Shown: in pieces, positions 55,460 through 63,895 of the stretch
Layout: every line of letters starts with the position of its first letter
Position numbering within the stretch: the stretch's first letter is position 1
DNA from: Sphingorhabdus pulchriflava
GTDB taxonomy: Bacteria; Pseudomonadota; Alphaproteobacteria; Sphingomonadales; Sphingomonadaceae
DNA: 64,000 nucleotides
Direction: 5' to 3'
Assembly: GCF_003367235.1 (NCBI RefSeq)
Contig: NZ_QRGP01000001.1
Location: forward strand, 1,426,001-1,490,000
The notes under the pieces: generated by a model
The model's input: only the letters and a program-made list of their open reading frames with translations
Databases searched by the model: none
What the model was told of the DNA's origin: nothing
Translations under genes and position numbers: made by a program

Positions 55460-56089
55460 ATGTCGAGTCGCAATGCCACGGCCCCGCGCCCTTCTGCCCG
55501 GTCGAAACTGATCGACGCGGCGCATATGCTGGTGCGCAAACAGGGTTATGCCGCAACTTCGGTGGACGAGATTTGCGCAGCGGCGGGCGTATCGAAAGGC
55601 GCGTTTTTCCACCATTTTGCGTCCAAAGAGGAACTGGGCGTGGCCGCCGCCGAGCAATGGACCGCGCGCGCCGATGAACTGATCTTCACCCTGCCCCCCT
55701 GGGTACGGATCGAAGACCCGCTCGAGCGCCTGCTTGCCCATATCGACTTCCGCATGTTCATGCTCGAAGGCCCGCCCGAAGGCTTCACCTGCTTTGTCGG
55801 CACGATGGTGCAAGAAAGCTTTGCCAGCAGCGACACCCTGCGCTGCGCCAGCGATGCGAGCATCAGCGCCTATTGCGAACGGCTGGCCGTGGATATCGAA
55901 GCGGCCATCGCACGCTACGGCATCCGCGACGGCATTTCGGCTATAAGCCTGTCCTATCATATCCAAGCGGTGCTGCAGGGCGCCTTCATCATCGCCAAGG
56001 CCAAGAACAGCCCCAAAGAAGCGCGCGACAGCGTGCTCCACCTCCAACGCTACATAAAAATGCTGTTCGAAAGAGGAGAAACCGGATGA
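55460..56089 (+). CDS. TetR/AcrR family transcriptional repressor
   Basis: A 209-residue regulator, the first gene of a seven-gene operon. The HTH covers KLIDAAHMLVRKQGYAATSV and DEICAAAGVSKGAFFHHFAS, the textbook TetR motif ending in FxHFxSK. The C-terminal ligand domain contains two or three cysteines (GFTCFVGTM, LRCASDA), which might sense electrophiles. A near-perfect 22-bp palindrome lies just upstream, so autoregulation is likely. A TTG at 55454 is an alternative start. It overlaps the next gene by 4 bases. Confidence 0.94.
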   Translation: MSSRNATAPRPSARSKLIDAAHMLVRKQGYAATSVDEICAAAGVSKGAFFHHFASKEELGVAAAEQWTARADELIFTLPPWVRIEDPLERLLAHIDFRMFMLEGPPEGFTCFVGTMVQESFASSDTLRCASDASISAYCERLAVDIEAAIARYGIRDGISAISLSYHIQAVLQGAFIIAKAKNSPKEARDSVLHLQRYIKMLFERGETG

Positions 56090-56496
56090 GCAAGATGATT
56101 TTCGTCAACCTGCCGGTGGCAGACCTGCCCAAGGCGATGGCCTTTTACACTGCCCTCGGTTTCACCAACAACCCGCATTTCACCGACGAGACCGCCGCCT
56201 GCATGGTGTGGAGCGAGTCGATCATGGTGATGCTGCTGACCCACGCCAAATGGCAAAGTTTCACCGATCGCCCGATCCCGCCTTCGACATCTAGCGAAGT
56301 GATGATCGCGATCACGCTCGACAGCAGGGATGCGGTGAACGCTTTGGTGGATGCCGGTGCTGCCGCCGGTGGAACCGCAGACCTCAATCCGCCGCAGGAC
56401 CATGGCTTCATGTATCAGCGCACGCTCGCCGACCCAGACGGCCATATCTGGGAACCCTTCTGGATGGACCCGACAGCGGTGCCGCCGAGCGAATAA
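56086..56496 (+). CDS. VOC family protein (glyoxalase/dioxygenase fold)
   Basis: A 136-residue protein with one vicinal-oxygen-chelate domain pair: MIFVNLPVADLPKAMAFYTALGF at the start and TLADPDGHIWEPFWMD with the metal-site H and E at the end. Such proteins include lactoylglutathione lyases and antibiotic-binding proteins. It is most like the glyoxalase-superfamily group with the PDGHxWE end. Overlap with the TetR gene implies its substrate may be the regulator's inducer. Confidence 0.9.
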   Translation: MSKMIFVNLPVADLPKAMAFYTALGFTNNPHFTDETAACMVWSESIMVMLLTHAKWQSFTDRPIPPSTSSEVMIAITLDSRDAVNALVDAGAAAGGTADLNPPQDHGFMYQRTLADPDGHIWEPFWMDPTAVPPSE

Positions 56497-56531
56497 GCAC
56501 CCCGAAAAGGGGGCAGATGGAGGAGAGAAAA

Positions 56532-56915
56532 ATGAGTTACATCGACGGTTTCGTGATCGCCTGCCCCAAGGCGAACAAGGAGAAGTTCATTGCGCACGCC
56601 AAATTGGGTGACAGCGTTTTCATGGATCTGGGCGCATTGCGCGTGGTCGAATGCTGGGGCGACGATGTTCAGAAAGGCCACACCACCGATTTCCGCATGG
56701 CCGTGAAGGCCGAGGCGGACGAGGAAGTGCTGTTCAGCTGGATCGAATGGCCCGACAAGGCAACCCGCGACGCCGCCTTCGCCAAGATGACCGAGTGGAT
56801 GGAAGACCCATCCAAGGCCGATCCGCGCATGGACCCCGAAAAGAACCCGATGCCGTTCGACGGCAAGCGGATGATTTTCGGCGGCTTCGCGCCCGTTCTC
56901 GACCTCAAAGCCTGA
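56532..56915 (+). CDS. DUF1428 domain-containing protein
   Basis: A 127-residue protein of DUF1428 (a dimeric alpha-beta barrel family of the DGPF/EthD type). SYIDGFVIACPKANKEKFIA at the start and NPMPFDGKRMIFGGFAPVLD at the end are diagnostic. No catalytic residue is assigned in the family. GGAGAG lies before the ATG at 56532. It is 35 bases after the VOC gene and 11 before the next, within the TetR-led operon. Confidence 0.92.
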   Translation: MSYIDGFVIACPKANKEKFIAHAKLGDSVFMDLGALRVVECWGDDVQKGHTTDFRMAVKAEADEEVLFSWIEWPDKATRDAAFAKMTEWMEDPSKADPRMDPEKNPMPFDGKRMIFGGFAPVLDLKA

Positions 56916-56926
56916 AAGGATACGTC

Positions 56927-57709
56927 ATGGCTAGATTGCACGGCAGCTGGATCTGGTACGAATTGATGACCACCGATTTCAGCGGATCGAAGGCCTTTTA
57001 CGAAGCAGTCGTTCCGGGATGGACGATGAGCGCTGGCCCGCCAGAGGCCGACGGCTATGGATTCATCGCCAATGCCGATGGTGGCATGACCGGCGGCGTC
57101 CTGACATTATCACCCGAAATGGTTCAGCATGGCGCTCGCCCCAGTTGGCTGGGCTATATCGGCGTGGATGATACCGATGCCAGCGTCGCGGCAATCGAAG
57201 CGGCGGGCGGCAAATGCCTGATGCCTGCGCGCGATGTGCCAATGGCCGGGCGAATTGCCATGGTGGCGGACTGCTGCGGCAGCCCCTTTTATGTGATGAC
57301 GCCTACTCCCCCACCCGGTGGCGGCGAGAGCACCGCCTTTTCGACCAACCTGCAAGGTCGTTGTTCGTGGAACGAGTTGTATGCTGGCAATCAGGCCCAT
57401 GCGCTGGCCTTCTACACCAAGCTGTTCGGGTGGACGCTGCCCGAGCCGATGGACATGGGACCGATGGGGACATATCAGTTTATCGACCATGACGGCGGCG
57501 GTGTCGGCGCGATCATGCAGGCACCTGAGGGAACCCCCACCGGCTGGGCGCATTACTTCCGTGTTCCCTCGATTACCACCGCCCACGCTGCAATCACCGC
57601 CAGCGGCGGACAGGTTATCAACGGCCCGATGGAAGTTCCCGGCAATGACTGGATCGTGCAGGGCATCGACCCGCAGGGAGCGATGTTCGCGCTCGTAGGA
57701 GGAAAATGA
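56927..57709 (+). CDS. Two-domain VOC family protein
   Basis: A 260-residue protein made of two VOC domains. Domain 1 starts GSWIWYELMTTDFSGSKAFY and domain 2 GRCSWNELYAGNQAHALAFY. The halves are recognisable repeats (W-x-E-L...A-F-Y-x-x-x-F/V-G-W). Ending PQGAMFALVGG is typical for 27-kDa-antigen-like (CFP30B-type) proteins. Role probably small-molecule binding or detoxification. It overlaps the next gene by 4 bases. Confidence 0.92.
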   Translation: MARLHGSWIWYELMTTDFSGSKAFYEAVVPGWTMSAGPPEADGYGFIANADGGMTGGVLTLSPEMVQHGARPSWLGYIGVDDTDASVAAIEAAGGKCLMPARDVPMAGRIAMVADCCGSPFYVMTPTPPPGGGESTAFSTNLQGRCSWNELYAGNQAHALAFYTKLFGWTLPEPMDMGPMGTYQFIDHDGGGVGAIMQAPEGTPTGWAHYFRVPSITTAHAAITASGGQVINGPMEVPGNDWIVQGIDPQGAMFALVGGK

Positions 57710-58188
57710 TGACCGCTAAAAACACCATTTGTCTCTGGTATGACAAGGATGCCGAAGAGGCCGCCAATTTCTATGCCGCGACTTTTCCGAACAGCAGGGT
57801 CAAAGCCGTCGACCGTGCGCCGAGCGATTTCCCCGGGGGTAAGGCGGGCGATGTATTGACCGTCCAGTTCACTGTCTGTGGCATCCCATGCATCGGCCTT
57901 AACGGCGGACCGATTTTCCCGCAGAGCGAAGCCTTCTCCTTCCAGATCGCCACCGACAGTCAGGAAGAAACAGACCGCTACTGGAACGCTATTGTCGGCA
58001 ATGGCGGTCAGGAAAGCGCCTGCGGTTGGTGCAGGGACAAATGGCGCCTCAACTGGCAGATCACCCCGCGCGTGCTGACCGAGGCGATGGCAGCAGGTGG
58101 CGACGTGGCGAAATGCGCGTTTGAGGCGATGATGACGATGCACAAGATCGACCATGCGGCAATTGAAGCAGCGGTGCGCGGCGCATGA
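57706..58188 (+). CDS. PhnB-like VOC family protein
   Basis: A 160-residue VOC protein of the PhnB/3-demethylubiquinone-methyltransferase-like type. NTICLWYDKDAEEAANFYAA and TFPNSRV form the start, IPCIGLNGGPIFPQSEAFSF is the central family motif and RLNWQITPRVLTEAMAAG the end. Despite old annotations these are not methyltransferases. It sits between the two-domain VOC gene and the GST gene, overlapping both by 4 bases. Confidence 0.92.
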   Translation: MMTAKNTICLWYDKDAEEAANFYAATFPNSRVKAVDRAPSDFPGGKAGDVLTVQFTVCGIPCIGLNGGPIFPQSEAFSFQIATDSQEETDRYWNAIVGNGGQESACGWCRDKWRLNWQITPRVLTEAMAAGGDVAKCAFEAMMTMHKIDHAAIEAAVRGA

Positions 58189-58841
58189 TCCTCTACGGCC
58201 ACCCCTTTTCCAGCTACACCTGGAAAGCGCTTATCCCGCTGTACGAAAAGGGACTAGATTTCGAGTTTCGGATCCTTGACGACGAGCATCCCGAACATTG
58301 GGATCAGTTGCGGTCGCACTGGGTGCGCGGGCAGATGCCGGTGCTCGTCGATCAGGGACAAGGTGTCTATGAAAGCTCAATCGTCATAGAACATCTCGAT
58401 ATCGCCTATCCCGATACGCCCCGTATGATCCCGGACGACCGCGCAGCGGCGCTGCGGGTGCGGCTGCTCGACCGCGTGTTCGACTGCCATCTGGAGGCCA
58501 GCTTTCAGGCGGCGGTTTCGGAATATATCCCATGGATCACTGAGACGCCTGACGTTGCGCGCGTAGAACGGGCGCGGGCAACGCTTTCCACCATCTATCC
58601 TTGGCTGGAAGCGCAAATTCCCGAGGATGGATGGGCTTGTGGAGACGAATTTTCGATGGCGGATTGCTCGGGTGCACCTGCCCTTTTCTATGCCGACTGG
58701 ACGCAACCCATTCCTGACGAGTGCAGGAAGCTCAAAGCCTATCGCGCGCGATTGCTTGCCCGCCCATCGGTCGCACGCTGTGTAGAGGGCGCCCGCCCCT
58801 ATCGCGGCTATTTCCCGCTCGGCGCGCCTGACAGAGATTGA
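58185..58841 (+). CDS. Glutathione S-transferase family protein
   Basis: A 218-residue GST. The N-terminal thioredoxin-like domain shows LYGHPFSSYTWKALIPLYEK with a serine near the catalytic place, then RGQMPVLVDQGQGVYESSIV, the cis-proline and glutathione-binding E-S-x-x-I. The helical C-terminal domain includes EDGWACGDEFSMADCSGAPA with the N-capping motif S-M-A-D. It conjugates glutathione to electrophiles. Its place in a TetR-led VOC operon supports detoxification. Confidence 0.93.
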   Translation: MILYGHPFSSYTWKALIPLYEKGLDFEFRILDDEHPEHWDQLRSHWVRGQMPVLVDQGQGVYESSIVIEHLDIAYPDTPRMIPDDRAAALRVRLLDRVFDCHLEASFQAAVSEYIPWITETPDVARVERARATLSTIYPWLEAQIPEDGWACGDEFSMADCSGAPALFYADWTQPIPDECRKLKAYRARLLARPSVARCVEGARPYRGYFPLGAPDRD

Positions 58842-58852
58842 AGGAAATGAAC

Positions 58853-59311
58853 ATGACCGCAAGCGCAGACAATGGCTGGGAACTCTCGATCACCCGCTTC
58901 ATCGCCGCCCGGCCCGAAAAGGTTTGGGACATTATGACCAACCGCATCAATGATTGGTGGTGCCCCAAACCCTGGCGCGCGGAGTTTGACAAGCTCGAAC
59001 GGCGAGCGGGTGGTGCGTCGATGTGCACAATGTATGGCCCCGATGGCGAAGTGCACCCGCATCCCGGCACTGTGCTGGCATGGGATGAAGGGCAGCGCTT
59101 TGCCTTTACCGACGCCATAATCGGCGATCTGATGCCCGCAGGCCCTTTCATGATTGGCATCTGGAGCATTGAACCCGAAGGCGATGGCACCCGCTACACC
59201 GCGCTGTGCCGACACTGGACCGAGGACGATTGCAAACGCCACGTCAAAATGGGCTTTGAAGAAGGCTGGGGTGCCTGCGCCGACCAACTCGTGGCGTTGT
59301 GTGAGGGATAA
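58853..59311 (+). CDS. SRPBCC family protein (AHSA1-like)
   Basis: A 152-residue START-like protein of the SRPBCC/AHSA1 type. SITRFIAARPEKVWDIMTNR is the first strand and helix, CPKPWRAEFDKLERRAGGAS the middle and RHWTEDDCKRHVKMGFEEGW the closing helix. These proteins form hydrophobic cavities for small ligands. The start at 58853 is preceded by AAGGA at 7 bases; an ATG at 58847 is an alternative. It is the last gene of the TetR-led operon. Confidence 0.92.
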   Translation: MTASADNGWELSITRFIAARPEKVWDIMTNRINDWWCPKPWRAEFDKLERRAGGASMCTMYGPDGEVHPHPGTVLAWDEGQRFAFTDAIIGDLMPAGPFMIGIWSIEPEGDGTRYTALCRHWTEDDCKRHVKMGFEEGWGACADQLVALCEG

Positions 59312-59385
59312 CCGCTTTCGCCCACTGGCAGGCGGGAGGGGAACATTTACTTGCAGGCCGGAGAGCCAATACCCACATCGCCGCC

Positions 59386-59727
59386 ATGCCAGCCGCCAAA
59401 CGCCGCAACATTTCCAATAACCGGTCATTCCAATGGGTGATGATCGTGCTCGGCTGGTTCCTGATGATCCTCGCTCCTCTGATCGGTTGGCTACCTGGAC
59501 CTGGCGGATTAATTCTTTTTCCAATTGGCCTAGCGCTTGTCCTCAAAAATTCGCGCTGGGCGAAAAAGCAATTTGCACATCAAGCCAAGCGGCACCCCGA
59601 ATATGGCGAATGGGCCAATTGGGCGATGCGGCGCAAGCGGTTCAAGACGCGCCCGCCCTTCCCGCCCGTCAAGCGCGACTTGATGCAGCTGTTTCAACGC
59701 GACGACGTTGGGCAAAAACTGCCCTGA
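59386..59727 (+). CDS. PGPGW-like small membrane protein
   Basis: A 113-residue protein with one long or two short hydrophobic helices (WVMIVLGWFLMILAPLIGWL, then LILFPIGLALVL), separated by PGPGG. That motif matches the putative transmembrane PGPGW family. The C-terminal half is basic (RRKRFKTRPPFPPVKRD). No function is known. It lies between the TetR-led operon and rpmH. Confidence 0.72.
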   Translation: MPAAKRRNISNNRSFQWVMIVLGWFLMILAPLIGWLPGPGGLILFPIGLALVLKNSRWAKKQFAHQAKRHPEYGEWANWAMRRKRFKTRPPFPPVKRDLMQLFQRDDVGQKLP

Positions 59728-59842
59728 GTCATGTTGACTTTTGCCCGCCCAAACCATAAAGGCCCGCTCAACAAAGGCGGTCGCCGTAGAGATTCGGCGG
59801 CTGTTTTTATTCCAATTGCTGATTTTATTGAGGATTTGAGCC

Positions 59843-59977
59843 ATGAAGCGCACCTTTCAACCGAGCAATCTTGTGCGCGCTCGCCGTCACGGTTTCCGTC
59901 TCCGCATGTCGACTGCTGCTGGTCGCGCGATTCTGAACGGCCGCCGCGCTCGCGGTCGCAAGAAGCTCTCGGCCTAA
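59843..59977 (+). CDS. rpmH: 50S ribosomal protein L34
   Basis: A 44-residue ribosomal protein: [20 protein letters not shown] followed by [20 protein letters not shown] is an exact L34 pattern. The gene lies inside a larger open frame in another register, which is why it is easily missed. ATTGAGGA lies upstream of the ATG. L34 and the RNase P protein gene just downstream form a conserved bacterial pair. Confidence 0.97.
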   Translation: MKRTFQPSNLVRARRHGFRLRMSTAAGRAILNGRRARGRKKLSA

Positions 59978-60003
59978 GCGCCGAAGCTTTCGGTAGCCGC
60001 TGC

Positions 60004-60339
60004 GTGCGCGGCTATGAAGTCATCAGAAAAAGGCCGGAGTTTCTGGCTGCCAACCGGGGGAAGCGCTATGCAACTCCCGGTTTCGTTTTGCTGGTGCACG
60101 ATCGGCGTGACGACAACCCGGCGAAACGGCTGGGTATCACCATCACTAAAAAGGTCGGCAATGCGGTTGTGCGTAACCGCATGCGGCGCCGTTTCCGCGA
60201 ACTGGCGGCTGAGCTGCTACCTGAATTGGGCAAGGCGGGTGCTGACCATATCCTCATCGGCCGCGACGGCGGAATCGAGCGCGATTTCGGAATGCTGCGT
60301 GAAGAAATGACCAAGGCGTTACGGAAGCTTTCTGCATGA
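60004..60339 (+). CDS. rnpA: RNase P protein component
   Basis: The protein subunit of RNase P, which matures tRNA 5' ends. Core signatures: [40 protein letters not shown] and [16 protein letters not shown], the last two forming the RNR motif. The start is not clear. No ATG lies in frame between 59731 and the conserved part; the GTG at 60004 gives a 111-residue protein. The frame stays open through rpmH to an ATG at 59731. It overlaps yidD by 4 bases. Confidence 0.9.
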   Translation: MRGYEVIRKRPEFLAANRGKRYATPGFVLLVHDRRDDNPAKRLGITITKKVGNAVVRNRMRRRFRELAAELLPELGKAGADHILIGRDGGIERDFGMLREEMTKALRKLSA

Positions 60340-60548
60340 TCGCCAAGCTCTTCATCCTCATCGCCCGTGGCTGGCAATACGGCCCTTCGCGCATCCTGCC
60401 CCCGACCTGCCGCTATGCCCCAAGCTGTTCGTCCTATGCGATAGAAGCTTTGCAGAAATATGGCGCGATTAAGGGTGGCTGGCTGGCGCTGAAACGGCTA
60501 TTGCGCTGCCATCCTTGGGGCGGGCACGGATATGATCCTGTGCCATGA
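60336..60548 (+). CDS. yidD: Membrane protein insertion efficiency factor YidD
   Basis: A 70-residue protein helping YidC insert inner-membrane proteins. The cysteine-bearing family motif is [20 protein letters not shown], followed by [20 protein letters not shown] and GGHGYDPVP, all diagnostic. The ATG overlaps the rnpA stop, a coupling conserved in many bacteria. yidC follows after 35 bases. Confidence 0.96.
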   Translation: MIAKLFILIARGWQYGPSRILPPTCRYAPSCSSYAIEALQKYGAIKGGWLALKRLLRCHPWGGHGYDPVP

Positions 60549-60583
60549 CAGATCCAGATATTGAATTAACAGGGAATATTTGA

Positions 60584-62356
60584 GTGGAAGACCGGCGTAA
60601 TATCATTCTGGCTGTGCTGCTGACGGGCCTTATCCTTTTCGGTTGGCCCTATGTCGCGAACATGTTTTTCCCGACTCCGCCGCCTGCAGCTTCATCATCA
60701 GCGACCACGGCAAGCCCGGCGAAGCCGACAGGTGCCAGTTCAGATGGAGCCGATTTCACGACCGCCGCTGCCCCTGCCAAGCAGATCGCACTGCCCACAG
60801 CCCTTTCGGCCGCACCTCGCGTAGCCGTTGAAACGCCCAAGCTGAAGGGTTCGATCAATCTCGAAGGAGCGCGCATCGACGATCTCGTCCTGCTTGCCCA
60901 TCGTGAAGAACTCTCCAAAAAGTCGCCGCCGGTTCGACTGTTTGCGCCCTCCGGTACATCCAACTCCTATTTCGCCCGCTTTGGTTGGACTGGCAATGGT
61001 GCAACTTTCCCGACTGACAAGACGCTTTGGACCGCTAGCGCAAACAAGCTGACGCCTTCGACGCCGGTCAGCCTGACCTGGACCAACCCCGAAGGCCAGA
61101 GTTTCGAAATCAAGCTGTCGATTGACGAACATTATATGCTGACCGCTGAACAACGGTTCAGCAACGCTGCCGGACTGCCGACCGCGAATGTCGCGCCCTT
61201 TGGCATCATCAGCCGCAAAGGCAAACCCAAAGACGCCACTAAGGGTGGATCGATTTTCACCCAGATTCACATCGGCCCTATAGGTGTCTTCGACGGCAAA
61301 CCAAATTATGACTGGGGCTATGACCAGGTCGCCGAGGCGCCCGACGGCAAGGTGAGCTTTGCCACCACCGGCGGTTGGAACGGCATGACCGATAAATACT
61401 GGCTTGCGGCTTTGATCCCCGACCAGAAAATCCCGGTCAAGGCTGAATTCAAGTCGCAGGACGGCTATAATTGGGCGAATGTGCGCAATGCGCAGCTGAC
61501 TGCGGTCGACGCAGGCAAGTCGGTTGCCCAAACTTCCCGCCTGTTTGCCGGTGCCAAGGAATTTGAGGAACTGCGCGCCTATACCGACAAGATTGGTATC
61601 CCCTATCTCGATTATTCGATCGATTGGGGCTGGTTCTGGTTCATCGCCATTCCGTTCCTGACCATTTTGCTCTGGCTATTCGACCTGTTCGGCAATTTCG
61701 GCGTCGCCATCATCGCGCTGACGATCATCGTTCGCTTGTTCATGTATCCCGTCGCACAAAAGCAGTTTGCTTCAATGGCAGGCATGCGTGCCGTGCAACC
61801 CAAGATGAAAGCGCTTCAGGAGCGTTACAAGGACGACAAGCCTAAGCTGCAGCAAGAGATGATGAAGCTGTACCAGGAAGAGAAAATCAACCCATTGGCG
61901 GGTTGCCTTCCCATCCTGCTGCAAATTCCTATCTTCTTCGCTTTGTACAAAATCCTGATGCTGACGGTCGAAATGCGGCACCAGCCTTTTGCGCTGTGGT
62001 TGAAGGACCTTTCGGCTCCCGATCCGCTTACTCCGATCAACCTGTTCGGCCTTCTGCCATTCACGCCCCCGGCATTTCTGGCCATTGGTATCCTGCCCAT
62101 CCTGCTCGGCATCACAATGTGGCTGATGCAGCGGCTGAATCCGCAGCCAATGGACGAAGTGCAGAAGCAGGTCTTTGCGATCATGCCCTGGTTCCTGATG
62201 TTCATCATGGCACCGTTCGCGGCTGGCCTGCAGCTCTACTGGGTAGTGTCGAACCTGATTTCGATCGGTCAGCAGAAATGGCTCTATTCCAAGCATCCAA
62301 TCCTGAAAGAGCAGATGGCGAAGGAAGAAGCCGAAAAGAAGAAGGCGAAGGCTTAA
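60584..62356 (+). CDS. yidC: Membrane protein insertase YidC
   Basis: A 590-residue insertase/chaperone of the inner membrane, of the Gram-negative type with a large periplasmic domain. GTG start. Helix 1 is IILAVLLTGLILFGWPYVAN; the periplasmic domain runs to about residue 330; the conserved five-helix core includes NFGVAIIALTIIVRLFMYPV, the cytoplasmic loop KQFASMAGMRAVQPKMKALQ and GCLPILLQIPIFFALYKILM. It ends in a lysine-rich tail that binds ribosomes. Confidence 0.97.
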   Translation: MEDRRNIILAVLLTGLILFGWPYVANMFFPTPPPAASSSATTASPAKPTGASSDGADFTTAAAPAKQIALPTALSAAPRVAVETPKLKGSINLEGARIDDLVLLAHREELSKKSPPVRLFAPSGTSNSYFARFGWTGNGATFPTDKTLWTASANKLTPSTPVSLTWTNPEGQSFEIKLSIDEHYMLTAEQRFSNAAGLPTANVAPFGIISRKGKPKDATKGGSIFTQIHIGPIGVFDGKPNYDWGYDQVAEAPDGKVSFATTGGWNGMTDKYWLAALIPDQKIPVKAEFKSQDGYNWANVRNAQLTAVDAGKSVAQTSRLFAGAKEFEELRAYTDKIGIPYLDYSIDWGWFWFIAIPFLTILLWLFDLFGNFGVAIIALTIIVRLFMYPVAQKQFASMAGMRAVQPKMKALQERYKDDKPKLQQEMMKLYQEEKINPLAGCLPILLQIPIFFALYKILMLTVEMRHQPFALWLKDLSAPDPLTPINLFGLLPFTPPAFLAIGILPILLGITMWLMQRLNPQPMDEVQKQVFAIMPWFLMFIMAPFAAGLQLYWVVSNLISIGQQKWLYSKHPILKEQMAKEEAEKKKAKA

Positions 62357-62366
62357 TATACAACAA

Positions 62367-62506
62367 CTCTCCCCTTCCGGGGGAGAGGATAGCAAGGCTT
62401 GCTGCTCCTGCAGCTAGCCGCACTTGGAGAGGGGGCCCTCACCGACTGCGACTAGGCCTTGCGATGCAAGGCCTAGTCTCGTTGCCTCTCCCCTGAAGAG
62501 GAGAGG
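62367..62506. repeat. Palindromic mosaic intergenic repeat element between yidC and engB
   Basis: A stretch of about 140 bases made of hairpins: CTCTCCCC/GGGGAGAG (62367-62387), AGCAAG-G-CTTGCT (62391-62403), GACTAGGCCTTGC/GCAAGGCCTAGTC (perfect 13-bp arms, 62450-62478) and CCTCTCC/GGAGAGG (62485-62506). It fills almost the whole spacer. The purine/pyrimidine-rich ends (CTCTCCCC at the left, CCTCTCCCC at the right) and the central long palindrome look like a dispersed intergenic repeat of the sphingomonad type. Copy number in the genome cannot be seen here. Confidence 0.75.
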
Positions 62507-63136
62507 ATGAAAGAGGCAAAGTTTATGGACGCAAAAATTTTCTCAGGCCCGGTCAACTTTCTGAAGTCGGCCCCTGGTCTCGAATTCCTGCCCGATGCAG
62601 ATGTTCCCGAAATCGCCTTTGCTGGCCGTTCGAACGTCGGCAAATCGAGCCTCATTAATGCACTGGTCAACCGGAATGGTTTGGCGCGCGCATCAAACAC
62701 GCCGGGGCGCACGCAAGAGCTGAACTTCTTTGATGTCGGCGAACCGCCCATCTTCCGCATCTGCGACATGCCCGGCTATGGCTATGCCAAGGCTCCGCTG
62801 AAAACAGTGCAGAAATGGCGCTATCTGGTGAATGATTATCTGCGCGGGCGTCAGGTGCTGAAACGCGCCTTCCTCCTCATCGACAGCCGTCACGGGATCA
62901 AAGAAGTCGACCGCGAAATCATGAAGATGCTCGATGGTGCTGCCGTCAGCTATCGTATCGTGTTGACCAAGACGGACAAGATCAAGGCCAGCGAACTCGC
63001 AGCAGTTGAGGCCGCGACTCTGGACGAATTGCGCAAGCACAGCGCCGCCTTCCCGGTGATTTCGGCTACCTCTGCGGAAAAGAAGGGCGGGATTGATGCC
63101 CTGCGCGAGGCGGTGCTAGAAGCCATTGCGAGTTAG
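62507..63136 (+). CDS. engB: Ribosome biogenesis GTPase EngB/YsxC (YihA)
   Basis: A 209-residue GTPase needed for 50S assembly. G1 is AFAGRSNVGKSSLINALV, G2/switch SNTPGRTQELNFF, G3 CDMPGYGYAK and G4 VLTKTDKIK, with G5 SATSAEKKG. The start is at 62507 or, a few residues later, 62525. It follows the intergenic repeat and completes the rpmH-rnpA-yidD-yidC-engB order. The next gene is a GST, where argB often lies in related genomes (from memory). Confidence 0.95.
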   Translation: MKEAKFMDAKIFSGPVNFLKSAPGLEFLPDADVPEIAFAGRSNVGKSSLINALVNRNGLARASNTPGRTQELNFFDVGEPPIFRICDMPGYGYAKAPLKTVQKWRYLVNDYLRGRQVLKRAFLLIDSRHGIKEVDREIMKMLDGAAVSYRIVLTKTDKIKASELAAVEAATLDELRKHSAAFPVISATSAEKKGGIDALREAVLEAIAS

Positions 63137-63147
63137 AAAACCGGAGC

Positions 63148-63203
63148 CCTGAGCTTGTCGAAGGGCGGCTTAAGGCCTAGAGACGTCCTTCGACAGGCTC
63201 AGG
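63148..63203. repeat. REP-like inverted repeat after engB
   Basis: CCTGAGCTTGTCGAAGG (63148-63164) and CCTTCGACAGGCTCAGG (63187-63203) form inverted arms with a single mismatch, 22 bases apart. This is the common CCTGAGC-TGTCGAAGG palindromic repeat of many proteobacterial genomes. It fills the engB-GST gap and ends 18 bases before the GST ATG. Confidence 0.85.
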
Positions 63204-63221
63204 ACTTACGGTGATATTTCA

Positions 63222-63893
63222 ATGACCCTCAAACTCATCATCGGTAACAAAGCCTATTCGAGCTGGTCGCTGCGGGGCTGGTTGGCGTGCAAACAGTCCG
63301 GCTTGCATTTTGACGAGATGACCGTGCCCCTCTATGATGCGACATGGGACGAGCGGAAGCGTGAGGAAGACCTCGCCCCATCGTCTGGCAAGGTTCCGAT
63401 ATTGTGGGACGGCGATGCGGTCATCTGGGACAGCCTCGCTATCCTCGAATATCTCGCCGACAAGGTCGGGCGCGAGCGGTTCTGGCCCAAGGATGAGGTT
63501 GCGCGCGGCATGGCGCGGGCGATGGCCGCCGAGATGCACTCCGGCTTCCTGCCCTTGCGTCGCGAATGTCCGATGAACCTGCGCAAGACCTATGAAGGCA
63601 TGACGATCAGCGAGGAAACGCGCAATGATGCGCTGCGTATCCTAGGCCTCTGGGCGGAAGCGCGCGCGCGTTTCGGCAAGGAAGGGCCATATTTGTTCGG
63701 CACCTACAGTGCCGCAGACATTATGTACGCGCCGATCGTTTCGCGCTTTGTGACCTATGGCTTCACTCTTCCAGGCTTTGCGCAAAGCTATATCGAAGCT
63801 GTACTTGCCCATCCATGGATGCAGGAGTGGTACCAGTCGGCCCAGAATGAAGAATGGGTGATCGAAAAGTTCGAGAACGAGCCGGGGAAGTGA
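63222..63893 (+). CDS. Glutathione S-transferase family protein
   Basis: A 223-residue GST. KLIIGNKAYSSWSLRGWLAC is the start of the thioredoxin-like domain with the catalytic-site serines. SSGKVPILWDGDAVIWDSLA is the cis-proline and glutathione site. In the C-terminal domain YLFGTYSAADIMYAPIVSRF carries the S-x-A-D N-cap. The reaction target is unknown. A palindromic repeat surrounds the gene on both sides. Confidence 0.93.
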   Translation: MTLKLIIGNKAYSSWSLRGWLACKQSGLHFDEMTVPLYDATWDERKREEDLAPSSGKVPILWDGDAVIWDSLAILEYLADKVGRERFWPKDEVARGMARAMAAEMHSGFLPLRRECPMNLRKTYEGMTISEETRNDALRILGLWAEARARFGKEGPYLFGTYSAADIMYAPIVSRFVTYGFTLPGFAQSYIEAVLAHPWMQEWYQSAQNEEWVIEKFENEPGK

Positions 63894-63895
63894 CC

